Part shown: positions 1-7,259 of the stretch, in pieces
How the letters are laid out: every line of letters begins with the position of its first letter
Position numbering within the stretch: position 1 is the stretch's first letter
NCBI GenBank assembly: GCA_051651625.1
Contig: JBOFSQ010000100.1
Span: 1 to 41,673, forward strand
Reading direction: 5' to 3'
Source: JBOFSQ01 sp051651625
Lineage (GTDB): Bacteria > Planctomycetota > Planctomycetia > Pirellulales > Thermoguttaceae
Length of the DNA stretch: 41,673 nucleotides
The notes under the pieces: model-generated
What the model was told of the DNA's origin: nothing
Seen by the model: only the letters and a program-made list of their open reading frames with translations
The model's database searches: none
Translations under genes and position numbers: made by a program

Positions 1-141
1 TGCAGCGTTCAGCGGAGCGAAGTGCCGTTCACAGAAAAATGGCACCCCGTTTTACGCGGCACCGTTTACGCGATGATGCTCTTCCTCATAATCTTCATTG
101 GCGAAGACGGCACACAACCGTTTATCTACTTCCAGTTTTAG
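1..141 (+). CDS. MBOAT family O-acyltransferase, C-terminal fragment
   Basis: Frame 1 is open from the first base to a TAG at 139-141 and encodes 46 residues. The fragment has a hydrophobic helix (around TVYAMMLFLIIFIG) and ends in PFIYFQF. That ending is typical of AlgI/PatA-like membrane-bound O-acyltransferases, which move acetyl groups onto exported polysaccharides together with an SGNH partner. The catalytic histidine region lies upstream of the window, so the assignment rests only on the terminal helix and the PFIYFQF tail. Another polytopic membrane protein cannot be excluded. Confidence 0.6.
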   Translation, partial: CSVQRSEVPFTEKWHPVLRGTVYAMMLFLIIFIGEDGTQPFIYFQF

Positions 142-251
142 ATGAGGTTTTTGCGCAATGGGAGCCAACAACGCAGCGCGGTGGCGTGACCGGTTATGTA
201 AGGCGGCGAAACGCAATGTTAACGGTAAGGACAGTTCTTGAGGCACAAGCC

Positions 252-280
252 CTACACGCCGCCGAAAAAGTCGGTATCAT
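252..280 (+). promoter_or_regulatory. Candidate promoter of the HDOD gene
   Basis: CTACAC (252-257), a 17-base spacer and TATCAT (275-280) lie 54 bases before the HDOD start. Nearly the same block occurs at 34462-34490, 48 bases before the GAF-HlyD gene, and similarity extends upstream to a shared ttcttg. Two unrelated genes sharing it at the same distance suggests a promoter. The -10-like hexamer is good, but the -35-like hexamer is far from TTGACA, so an alternative sigma factor or an activator is possible. Confidence 0.45.
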
Positions 281-334
281 GTCGCCCAGATTTGGTGGAC
301 AAAAATACCCCCTTCACTGTAGCTTGAGCAACTT

Positions 335-1264
335 ATGCCGATTGAAATTGACCCCGATTTTCGGAAGCGTGTTCGTGGTGCGAGTTTGCTTGCGCTTCCG
401 CAGAGTGCGGCGAGGGTTGTTTCCTTGTCGCAAGACCCCGAAAACGGCCCCGCAGAATATGCGAAGGTCATCGGAGCCGACCTCGGTCTCAGCTCGCAGG
501 TGCTGCGGTTTGTGAACTCGTCTTTCTTTGGGTTTCGTCACCAAATCAAGACCGTCCAGCACGCAATGACGCTCGTTCACGTCAAGACAATCAAAAACTT
601 TGTCTTGTGGAATGCGATCTTCGCAACGCTTCCCGACCCGAAAATCGGCCAGTTTTCGCTGCGTGCAATGTCGCAGGACTCGCTGCGTCGCGGCGTGTTT
701 GCGAAGCTCGTTGCTGCACAAATTGGCAACCCGCAGGTCGATCCCGAAGAGACGTTTCTTTGTGCCTTGCTGCAAGACATTTCTCTGCCGATAATCGCCC
801 AGTTGTGGGTCTCTGAATATCGGGCTGCGTTTCCGCATCGGATGGAATCTGGGCAACGCCTGTCAGAAATTGAACGCGAGATTTTTCTCTGGGACCACGC
901 ACTCGCAGGCGGATACTTCGCGGGCGAGTGGGGACTCGGTGAAGAAGTCGCCGAAATCATCGCCGCCCACACCGCACTACCAACAGACAACATGAAAACG
1001 CCGGTGGCGATCAAAAAGAATATCGTGTCGCTCTCGGCACTTCTGCCGCCAGTCGTCGAGGATACTTGGCGCGAGGCTCCACTATTCTTCGACGGTGCAG
1101 CAAACTTGACCGACCGCTATCCACACGTCATGTCCGACATGGAACACTTCTTGGCCCAAGTCGATGTTGACGTCGCCGACCTCTACGAACTCCTACGGTT
1201 TTCGCCGCCAACAATCTCGCTGGCACAAGCATACGTCTCCACCTACAGCAGCGGAGGGGCGTAA
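335..1264 (+). CDS. HDOD domain signalling protein
   Basis: The 309-residue protein has an HDOD domain over roughly residues 12-215. Signs are the N-terminal LPxSAARVVSLSQD segment, the VIGADLGLSSQVLRFVNSSF helix pair, and the later LCALLQDISLPII and IEREIFLWDHALAGGYFAGEW segments. HDOD is an HD-related domain that usually lacks the full metal-binding set and acts in signal transduction. No receiver, GGDEF or EAL domain is attached, so the input and output are unknown. The ATG at 335 is the first sensible start but has only a weak GAG upstream. It lies 228 bases before the GAP1-N2 gene on the same strand, with a large inverted repeat between them. Confidence 0.85.
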   Translation: MPIEIDPDFRKRVRGASLLALPQSAARVVSLSQDPENGPAEYAKVIGADLGLSSQVLRFVNSSFFGFRHQIKTVQHAMTLVHVKTIKNFVLWNAIFATLPDPKIGQFSLRAMSQDSLRRGVFAKLVAAQIGNPQVDPEETFLCALLQDISLPIIAQLWVSEYRAAFPHRMESGQRLSEIEREIFLWDHALAGGYFAGEWGLGEEVAEIIAAHTALPTDNMKTPVAIKKNIVSLSALLPPVVEDTWREAPLFFDGAANLTDRYPHVMSDMEHFLAQVDVDVADLYELLRFSPPTISLAQAYVSTYSSGGA

Positions 1265-1310
1265 TCACAAATTGGGAACCGTCTTCACAAAGTTTTGAGG
1301 AGGAGTTTCA

Positions 1311-1444
1311 CACGGAGTCACAGAGGCACGGAGAGGAGAACACGGAACACGCGGAAAAGCGGAAGACGCAGAACGCGGAACTTCCGCGTCTTTCCGTCCT
1401 TTCGCGTGTTCCGCGTTAAAATTCTTCTCTGTGCCTCTGTGTGA
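1311..1444. repeat. Large imperfect inverted repeat (cacagaggcacggag type)
   Basis: The left arm has tcacagaggcacggagagg and the right arm ends in ctctgtgcctctgtgtga, its near-exact complement. Inner arms also pair: cacggaacacgcgga with cgcgtgttccgcgtt, and aacgcggaa with cttccgcgt. The whole could fold into one long stem between the HDOD and GAP1-N2 genes. Similar cacagaggcacagag repeats are scattered in many environmental bacterial genomes. No U-run follows, so it is not a standard terminator. Confidence 0.75.
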
Positions 1445-1492
1445 GAAAAAAACGCCAATCAAGTCAAATCAATCCCGTGAACGAATACGCAA

Positions 1493-3802
1493 ATGGCTCA
1501 CGAAATTATCATCACATCGGTTAGGGAAGGCGCAGATAAAAACCGTCAAGGTTTTTGCACCGTCGCGCACGACCGCACCGCGCCAGCGGGCCTGATTCGG
1601 ACGCTCGAAGAAGTCAGCGTGTATCATCACGTCTACCCGCCGGACTCGCCCGAAGCGTCGCAAAATCCGGTCGCGTTTTCGCACACGATCTTTCGGCAAC
1701 TCGGAACGGTCTATCACGTCGTCTCTCGAATCGGCGACGCCGGAATCGACTTTCAGCTTCGTTCAAACCACATCGCTCATCATCTTGTCCTCGAAGAGAG
1801 CGAACTCCCACCGGAAGGACCGACTTGGCTACTTTTGCAGTCTGGTATCTTTTTGAATGAGTGGGTCGGGCCTGCGGTTATCTTCGCGCAGTGTCGTCCG
1901 ATCCCGACGCACACCTCTTCGCCGTACACGATCCCGCCGCTTGCGTTTTCGCCAGACTGGTTCGTTGAGTTTCAGTATCAACGCGGGATAGAAACTCTCA
2001 TTGCGGCGATTTTGCATCAGCGTCCTGTTGTGATTTTTTATTCGCCGGTGATGCGTCTCTTGCCGCTCTTGGCTGAGACGGTTCGCCGCTTGCGTGAAGA
2101 AGACCGCTGGAAGGCGACGTTCAGTACATACTACCAGACGCCGTCGTTTGACACGCCGCCGCTGTGTTTGATTCAGTGCGTCATCAAAGACTCGCTCGAA
2201 TCGCGGCTCCGTACCACGCCGCCGCACGAACTCACTATCGACTTGACCGCCGAAGGCGCGATGTTCGACCCCAACGAACGTGTCGCTGATGCCGCGTGGC
2301 AACCGCCGTCCGACGTTGTTGCGGCGATCAACGAAATCACGCCACCACCGCTGCCGACACCAGAACGAACGCTCCGTCCGCACGCGGCGGCGCAAGTTGT
2401 TGAGTCGATGGTGCGAGTCCGTTCGCCGTTTGTTTTTTATTCGGTCTACGGTGTTTCAACATTACTTGTTTTGCTGCTGCTACTTCTGCTCGTCGGACAA
2501 CTTTTTGATGTTGGCCCGTTTCGCAGGCACGCCGCGACGATGCAGATTCCGGTTGCCGGTGTGGTTGTGCCTACGCCAATCGTTCCGGCCCCGTTGGCAC
2601 CGCAACCAGTTCCGGTTGTGGAAGGGCCAACGCCCGAAGAAATTGCCGCCGCCGAGAACGCGAAGCTCCAAGAACTCGTCGCTGCTGCTGGCCCGCTTCT
2701 CAAAGAGGCACGCGAAAAAACTCCGCTCCCGCCGATTTTGCCGCTTGAGATTCCGCCCGACACTGGTGTTGCTCCGCCGCCAAAGTTGTTCAAAACTCTC
2801 GCACCGTTTTACCAAGGCGGTCACGTTCTCGAAATCAAAATTGTTCCGGCGTTCGTGCCATCTGGTTGGGAGTTTTTGACGGTGAAGTTGCCGCCAGTGT
2901 CGCCAATCAAAGACGACGCTCCTTTCGTTTGGTACGTCATCGGACGCGACGGAGCTTCTGGTTCCGAAGACCCGCTGATGGCGATCAAGTTAACTCCCGA
3001 CGGACTCGCGTTTGAATGGTTGCCCGCCGCGCTGGAACCGCTCAAACGCAACGACGCTGCGCTCTTAACGATTGGCGAGATTCAGTTCGGCGAAGTTGGT
3101 AGTGAGACGGCGTTTGCGGCGATTCCGCTCTGGCAACCGCTGTTGGTCGAGCCGGTCGCGATTACTGCGTTGTTTGCGGAACAAAACGTGTCGCATAGTG
3201 CTTTGCGTCCGCTCTTTTTCGCCGCGCCGCCGTGGAGCGAAGTCTTCGAAGACCGCGACCCGTCGTCGCAGTTTGTTTTCACGGTCACTCCGATGGCGTT
3301 CGATGTTGACAAAGTGCAGCCGCACGTCAAGAAGTTTGAGACTCACGCCATAGACGAGAATACTACGCAGTTTCTCTTCACGACGAACGTCTACGACTCT
3401 CGGAAAGTTGACCCGTTTGTCGTCGGCGTGCGAGTGACGTTCGAGAACGGGCGTGTCGTCGTGACGGACGAAGCGGGTGTGATGCTCGAAGCGACAATCG
3501 CAGAAAAATCGCAGAACGCCGACCGACTCGCGGCGATCAAGCCTGAGATCGACTCGTTACAAGGTGAAAACTTCCGTTCGCCCGACCCAGCCAAAACCGA
3601 GCAGATCGAACAACTCAAGAAAGAACGAAAAGATTTGGAATCTCGCCAGATCGTCTGCGACGACTTGATCGAGGTCATCCCCAAAGCTCGTCTCGCCGTA
3701 GCGACAGCGGTTGAGATTTTCAAGTCGCAAATCGGTTTCTCGCTTGCAATCAAGATGCGTGGCGAGGACCGCACGATGATGCTGCAAACTACACATCCAT
3801 AA
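1493..3802 (+). CDS. GAP1-N2 domain protein with one membrane segment
   Basis: The N-terminal 250 or so residues match the GAP1-N2 (GTPase-associated protein 1, type 2) pattern: MAHEIIITS, RQGFCTVAHDRTAPAGLIRTL, VAFSHTIF, YHVVSRIGDAGIDFQLRSN and IAHHLVLEESELPP. Proteins with this domain are known from predicted NTPase-linked conflict or signalling systems, and stand-alone forms occur in planctomycetes. One strongly hydrophobic segment (about residues 317-340, leucine run) follows, then a Pro/Ala-rich linker, a large predicted extracytoplasmic part and a charged coiled-coil-like stretch near residues 690-720. No GTPase gene adjoins it. No clear Shine-Dalgarno precedes the ATG. The HAD gene starts 22 bases after its stop, suggesting co-transcription. 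Confidence 0.8.
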   Translation: MAHEIIITSVREGADKNRQGFCTVAHDRTAPAGLIRTLEEVSVYHHVYPPDSPEASQNPVAFSHTIFRQLGTVYHVVSRIGDAGIDFQLRSNHIAHHLVLEESELPPEGPTWLLLQSGIFLNEWVGPAVIFAQCRPIPTHTSSPYTIPPLAFSPDWFVEFQYQRGIETLIAAILHQRPVVIFYSPVMRLLPLLAETVRRLREEDRWKATFSTYYQTPSFDTPPLCLIQCVIKDSLESRLRTTPPHELTIDLTAEGAMFDPNERVADAAWQPPSDVVAAINEITPPPLPTPERTLRPHAAAQVVESMVRVRSPFVFYSVYGVSTLLVLLLLLLLVGQLFDVGPFRRHAATMQIPVAGVVVPTPIVPAPLAPQPVPVVEGPTPEEIAAAENAKLQELVAAAGPLLKEAREKTPLPPILPLEIPPDTGVAPPPKLFKTLAPFYQGGHVLEIKIVPAFVPSGWEFLTVKLPPVSPIKDDAPFVWYVIGRDGASGSEDPLMAIKLTPDGLAFEWLPAALEPLKRNDAALLTIGEIQFGEVGSETAFAAIPLWQPLLVEPVAITALFAEQNVSHSALRPLFFAAPPWSEVFEDRDPSSQFVFTVTPMAFDVDKVQPHVKKFETHAIDENTTQFLFTTNVYDSRKVDPFVVGVRVTFENGRVVVTDEAGVMLEATIAEKSQNADRLAAIKPEIDSLQGENFRSPDPAKTEQIEQLKKERKDLESRQIVCDDLIEVIPKARLAVATAVEIFKSQIGFSLAIKMRGEDRTMMLQTTHP

Positions 3803-3824
3803 TCCAACAGGAACCCTCAAAAAA

Positions 3825-4688
3825 ATGTCAATTACCAAGCAACACGATTTCCTCATCGGGATTGATTCCGATGGCTGTGCGTTCGATACGATGGAGCTGA
3901 AGCACAAGGAGTGTTTCATTCCGAACAGCATCCGATTTTGGGACTTGCAAGGTGTGAGCAAGTACGCCCGCGAGTCGCTAGAGTTTGTGAATCTGTATTC
4001 GCGGAGTCGCGGGATTAACCGTTTCCCTGCGTTAACGGAGGCACTCACCGTTTTGGCACGCAGGCCGGAAGTGATCGCACGTGGCGTTAAGGTTGACACG
4101 TTGCCGTCGCTACAGGCGTGGATTAAAGGTGAGACGAAACTCGGCAACCCCGCACTCAAGAAGCGTGCGGAAGAGACCGGTGACGCGACGCTGCGTCGTG
4201 CGCTGGAGTGGTCGGAAGCGATTAACGAGACGGTCGATTTGATCGTCGGCGACGGAGTTCCGCCGTTTCCGAAAGTGCGTGAATCGCTGGAGAAAATGCG
4301 TGGGCGTGCGGACGTTCTGGTCGTCTCGGCGACGCCGCAAGGCGCGCTAGAGCGTGAGTGGGAAAATCAGGGACTGCTTCAGTTTGTTGCGGCGATTTGT
4401 GGTCAGGAAGTCGGCACGAAGAAGGAGTCGCTCGCGCGGGCGGCGACGTATCCGCAGCACCACACTTTAATGATTGGCGACGCACCCGGCGACTACCAAG
4501 CCGCCGTCGCCAACAACGCTCTCTTCTTTCCGATCAATCCGGGTCACGAAGAAGCGAGCTGGGAACGGCTCGACCGTGAAGGTCTCACACGATTTTTCGC
4601 CAGCACGTTCGCTGGCGACTACCAACAAACACTCTTGGGCGAGTTCAATCACTACCTCCCCGAACTCCCACCGTGGGAAATGCGGTGA
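3825..4688 (+). CDS. HAD superfamily hydrolase
   Basis: The 287-residue protein shows the HAD motifs in order: motif I IGIDSDGCAFD (nucleophile D14, acid/base D16), motif II VVSATP (serine near residue 167), the motif III lysine in GTKKES (near 199) and motif IV MIGDAPGDYQAA (near 215-226). The insert between motifs I and II is helical, as in C1-type caps. Such enzymes are mostly phosphatases or phosphoglycolate/phosphonatase-like hydrolases; the substrate cannot be read from the sequence. AGGA lies about 12 bases before the ATG. It follows the GAP1-N2 gene closely. Confidence 0.85.
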   Translation: MSITKQHDFLIGIDSDGCAFDTMELKHKECFIPNSIRFWDLQGVSKYARESLEFVNLYSRSRGINRFPALTEALTVLARRPEVIARGVKVDTLPSLQAWIKGETKLGNPALKKRAEETGDATLRRALEWSEAINETVDLIVGDGVPPFPKVRESLEKMRGRADVLVVSATPQGALEREWENQGLLQFVAAICGQEVGTKKESLARAATYPQHHTLMIGDAPGDYQAAVANNALFFPINPGHEEASWERLDREGLTRFFASTFAGDYQQTLLGEFNHYLPELPPWEMR

Positions 4689-4698
4689 ACCCGTGCTC

Positions 4699-4754
4699 GA
4701 TCACTCCCCCCATATTCTCACGAAAGGAGAACTGAACGATGTTTTGTCCGAAAT
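4699..4754 (+). repeat. Leader/start repeat, copy 1 of 3
   Basis: The stretch from gatcactcccc through cgaaaggagaactgaacg to the start ATGTTTTGTCC recurs almost unchanged at 5762-5817, and in part at 6806-6856. It carries the Shine-Dalgarno AAGGAG and the first codons of a zinc-ribbon gene. In copies 2 and 3 the gene continues; here similarity to the paralogues stops after about the sixth codon. Confidence 0.85.
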
Positions 4755-4792
4755 GTGGGATCAAAAACAGATCGCAGGAGACGCCGCAATGA
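4739..4792 (+). pseudogene. Truncated zinc-ribbon stub, coupled to the antitoxin
   Basis: The ATG has the same AAGGAG-containing leader as the two downstream zinc-ribbon genes. It begins MFCPKCG like them, then diverges and stops after 17 codons. Its TGA (4790-4792) overlaps the ATG of the antitoxin gene (4789-4791) as ATGA. It is best read as the 5' remnant of a third zinc-ribbon gene copy that now works, if at all, as a leader ORF delivering ribosomes to the antitoxin start. Confidence 0.6.
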
Positions 4793-5049
4793 TCACGGAA
4801 ATTATCGAGCCACAGAGTGATACTTACGTTTTACACTTGCCGCAAGAATACGTCAAAAAACGGGTAGAAGTTTCTATCTCGCTTGCAGCGGACAAGCCGC
4901 CTCGTCGTCTGCGTCAAATGCCACCACACCTGCGGAATCGTGGTAAAATTCTCGGCGATATTATCAGTCCTATCGTACCACCGGAAGACTGGGACTGTGT
5001 TACCAAAGGAACACTGCGTGTGATCAGTACGCGCAACGATGAAAAATGA
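4789..5049 (+). CDS. Probable antitoxin of the PIN module, chimeric C-terminus
   Basis: The 86-residue product lies directly before a PIN-domain toxin gene. It begins MITEIIEPQSDTYVLHLPQE, resembling the short beta-rich start of proteins encoded ahead of PIN toxins, and ends in VTKGTLRVISTRNDEK. That tail matches the C-terminus of the DUF1559 fusion protein at 5802-6788 (VDKETLRAISTRNDGK) in the same frame, and the DNA match covers roughly 54 bases including the stop. The gene therefore looks like antitoxin sequence fused to the 3' end of a DUF1559 gene. Start choice: ATG 4789 overlaps the stub's stop. The antitoxin role is inferred from position and size. Confidence 0.65.
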   Translation: MITEIIEPQSDTYVLHLPQEYVKKRVEVSISLAADKPPRRLRQMPPHLRNRGKILGDIISPIVPPEDWDCVTKGTLRVISTRNDEK

Positions 5050-5062
5050 ACGGGCACAAAGA

Positions 5063-5542
5063 ATGAAAGTCTATCTCGACACATCATTCATCAATTATCT
5101 GGTTGCGCCTCGCCAGCCGGATAAGATGAGAGAGACCTTGGCGTTGTGGAAAATTTTTGCATCCGAGGATCGGTTCGAGCTTGTCATTTCGGAAACCGTT
5201 GACGAAGAACTTCGGGCGTGTTATGAACCAAAGAAGTCGCGTCTGCTTGCGATGTTGTCGGAAATAGCGACAGACTTTGTTGTGGAAACACCAGAAGTCG
5301 TTGTTTTAGCGAGGCATTACATCGAGTTTGATGTGTTGCACCCAAAACACTACTACGACTTGCTACACATTGCCCATGCATCAGTTAGTCGGTGCCAGAT
5401 CATTGTCAGTTGGAACTTCAAGCACTTTGTTAACTTCAAAACAATGGATAGAGTCAACGCCGTCAATTTGGTGGACGGATACGATCCCATACGAATCGTG
5501 TCTCCACTAATGCTTTTGGGAGAACTAGACAATGAACGATGA
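5063..5542 (+). CDS. PIN-domain ribonuclease toxin (VapC-like)
   Basis: The product begins MKVYLDTSFINYL, the usual first strand of a PIN domain with its catalytic aspartate, and continues with SETVDEELRA, HYYDLLHIAHAS and IIVSWNFKHFVN, which hold the remaining conserved acidic and structural positions. It ends with VNLVDGYDPIRIVSPLMLL, the usual tail of this subfamily. PIN toxins of type II modules cleave RNA. An upstream in-frame ATG at 5039 would overlap the antitoxin's last codons, but that sequence comes from the DUF1559 remnant and the canonical start is MKVYLD at 5063. Its stop overlaps the next small gene by 11 bases. Confidence 0.85.
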   Translation: MKVYLDTSFINYLVAPRQPDKMRETLALWKIFASEDRFELVISETVDEELRACYEPKKSRLLAMLSEIATDFVVETPEVVVLARHYIEFDVLHPKHYYDLLHIAHASVSRCQIIVSWNFKHFVNFKTMDRVNAVNLVDGYDPIRIVSPLMLLGELDNER

Positions 5543-5741
5543 CATCCTATACGATGAGTACGTCGAAGAAATCCACCAGATTCGTGCGAGGCTGTACGAA
5601 GAGTCAAAAAGCCTGACTTGCGAGCAGCGGCGAGAAAAGACCCATGCGGCATCCGCTTGGGTTAGACAACGTATCGCTGAATTGCGGGTCAGCAATGCCA
5701 AGAAGAAAAACGCCGCTGCGCATGAAATGGTTGTGCGCTAA
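5532..5741 (+). CDS. Small helical protein coupled to the PIN toxin
   Basis: The 69-residue protein starts inside the end of the toxin gene with a GGGAGAA Shine-Dalgarno seven or so bases upstream. It reads MNDDILYDEYVEEIHQIRAR..., highly charged and helical. Small proteins with an EEIxxIR start often follow or precede PIN genes of this subfamily, so it may be a second antitoxin component or the true antitoxin. No DNA-binding motif is evident. The function is inferred only from tight linkage. Confidence 0.6.
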   Translation: MNDDILYDEYVEEIHQIRARLYEESKSLTCEQRREKTHAASAWVRQRIAELRVSNAKKKNAAAHEMVVR

Positions 5742-5761
5742 CGACGCAAATCCGTACCACA

Positions 5762-5817
5762 GATCACTCCCCCCATATTCTCACGAAAGGAGAACTGAAC
5801 GATGTTTTGTCCAAAAT
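5762..5817 (+). repeat. Leader/start repeat, copy 2 of 3
   Basis: This matches copy 1 (4699-4754) from gatcactcccc through the AAGGAG Shine-Dalgarno and the first codons of the zinc-ribbon gene. Here it drives the intact zinc-ribbon/CD225/DUF1559 fusion gene. Confidence 0.85.
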
Positions 5818-6788
5818 GTGGAAACCAAATTGCAGAAGGAAACGTAGCGTGTGGACAGTGCGGGACACGAGTTGTTGAGGCGACGCCGCAAGGCATGCCA
5901 ACAGCTTTCGGTGCGCAAGCACCTTACGTTCCCGACTATCTTGTCTGGAGCATTCTCGAAATGGTGCTCTGTTGTATGCCGTTCGGGATCGCTGGGTTGG
6001 TGTACTCCATCCAAGCGAACTCGGCGAAGTCCGCTGGCCGTATCGACGAAGCGGTGCAGAAATCGAAGACTGCCAAGACGTGTCTCATTTGGGGCGTAGT
6101 CTTGGGAGGACTCTTCAGTGCGATTTACGTCATCGGGATTCTGATCGCGCTCTTGCTCCCCGCTGTTCAGGCGGCACGCGAGGCGGCGCGGCGGATGCAG
6201 TGCAGCAACAACCTCAAGCAACTTACGCTCGCACTCCACAACTATCACGACCAATACGGTGCCGTCCCGCCGCTCTACACTGTCGATGCCGTCGGCGAAC
6301 CGCTCCACTCGTGGCGCGTTCTGCTGCTGCCGTATCTCGAACATTCAGCACTCTACGAAAGTATCCATCTCGACGAGCCGTGGGACAGCGAGTACAACAA
6401 ACAGTTTCACTCGCAGATGCCGCGAACCTTTGGCTGTCCGAGCATGCTGCAAAATCTTGGCGAGGATCAGTGCTGCTGCTATTCTAGCATCGCGGGCGAT
6501 GTCTTCGTTCCAGCAGATTCGCCGGTGTATCCAATGACGTTTGGCGCAATTTCTGACGGATTGAGCAACACGCTTGCCTTCGTCGAAGTTGCGCCATTCT
6601 GTTGGATGGCACCCGGCAACGATGTCACCCGCGACGAACTGCTGCAAGGGATTAACGTCGGACGTGTCGGGAGCCGCCACAACGGCGGCTGCAACATGAG
6701 TATGTGCGACGGCTCCGTCAGATTCATTTCAAACAGCGTTGACAAAGAAACGCTGCGTGCGATCAGTACGCGCAACGATGGAAAGTGA
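5802..6788 (+). CDS. Zinc-ribbon / CD225 / DUF1559 fusion protein
   Basis: The 328-residue protein has three parts. Residues 1-22 are a zinc ribbon with C3, C6, C17 and C20. Residues about 45-115 resemble a CD225/dispanin domain: DYLVWSILEMVLCCMPFGIA, GLVYSIQANSAKSAGR and a second membrane helix. From about residue 120 it is a DUF1559 protein: LIALLLPAVQAAREAARRMQ, NNLKQLTLALHNYHD, the C-rich centre, NGGCNMSMCDGSVRFIS and the ISTRNDGK end. Ordinary DUF1559 proteins begin with a prepilin leader G|FTLVELL; here that is replaced by the CD225 helix, so prepilin peptidase processing is not expected. AAGGAG is eight bases before the ATG. Confidence 0.8.
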   Translation: MFCPKCGNQIAEGNVACGQCGTRVVEATPQGMPTAFGAQAPYVPDYLVWSILEMVLCCMPFGIAGLVYSIQANSAKSAGRIDEAVQKSKTAKTCLIWGVVLGGLFSAIYVIGILIALLLPAVQAAREAARRMQCSNNLKQLTLALHNYHDQYGAVPPLYTVDAVGEPLHSWRVLLLPYLEHSALYESIHLDEPWDSEYNKQFHSQMPRTFGCPSMLQNLGEDQCCCYSSIAGDVFVPADSPVYPMTFGAISDGLSNTLAFVEVAPFCWMAPGNDVTRDELLQGINVGRVGSRHNGGCNMSMCDGSVRFISNSVDKETLRAISTRNDGK

Positions 6789-6805
6789 ACGTGGTGTTCG
6801 CTGAC

Positions 6806-6856
6806 CAAACCCCATTCTCATGAAAGGAGAACTGAACGATGTTTTGTCCAAAATGT
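6806..6856 (+). repeat. Leader/start repeat, copy 3 of 3
   Basis: From ccattctcatgaaaggag through the start ATGTTTTGTCC this matches the leaders at 4699 and 5762 with small changes; the gatcactccc part is missing. It precedes the stand-alone zinc-ribbon/CD225 gene. Confidence 0.8.
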
Positions 6857-7219
6857 GGAAACCAAATTGCGGAAGGAAACGTAGCGTGTGGACAGTGCGG
6901 GACACGAGTTGTTGAGGCGACGCCGCAGGGCGGCGTTCCGGCGGCTTTCGGTACGCAAGCACAATACGTTCCTGACTATCTCGTCTGGAGCATTCTGGAG
7001 CTTTGCTTCTGTTGCATGCCGCTCGGAATCGCTGGACTGGTTTACTCCATCCAAGCGAACTCCGCAAAATCCGCCGGACGTTTTGAAGAAGCGGTGCAAC
7101 AAGCCAAGACCGCCAAGACGTGCCTCTTGTGGGGCGTCGGGCTGTGGGCAGTCGGGGCGATATTGTACCTCCTCTTCATCGGCGTTATGGTAGGAGGAAG
7201 TATCATCTTCCAACAATGA
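6839..7219 (+). CDS. Zinc-ribbon / CD225 family membrane protein
   Basis: The 126-residue protein is nearly identical to the first 110 residues of the gene before it: zinc ribbon C3, C6, C17, C20, then DYLVWSILELCFCCMPLGIA, GLVYSIQANSAKSAGRFEEA and AKTCLLWG, ending in a hydrophobic segment without the DUF1559 part. CD225/dispanin proteins are small two-helix membrane proteins (animal IFITM proteins are the best known); bacterial members have no settled role. The start is set by the shared AAGGAG leader. It is probably the form from which the fusion gene arose, or a truncated copy of it. Confidence 0.8.
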   Translation: MFCPKCGNQIAEGNVACGQCGTRVVEATPQGGVPAAFGTQAQYVPDYLVWSILELCFCCMPLGIAGLVYSIQANSAKSAGRFEEAVQQAKTAKTCLLWGVGLWAVGAILYLLFIGVMVGGSIIFQQ

Positions 7220-7259
7220 CAACTGTTCACAGTTTGTTTCGTCATAACCGCAAAAAACA

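Noticed and set aside
39..515. 158-codon open frame at the left end
   Set aside because: It overlaps the HDOD gene in another frame, and the product is rich in Arg and Cys with no recognisable domain. The first 141 bases make better sense as the MBOAT end in frame 1.
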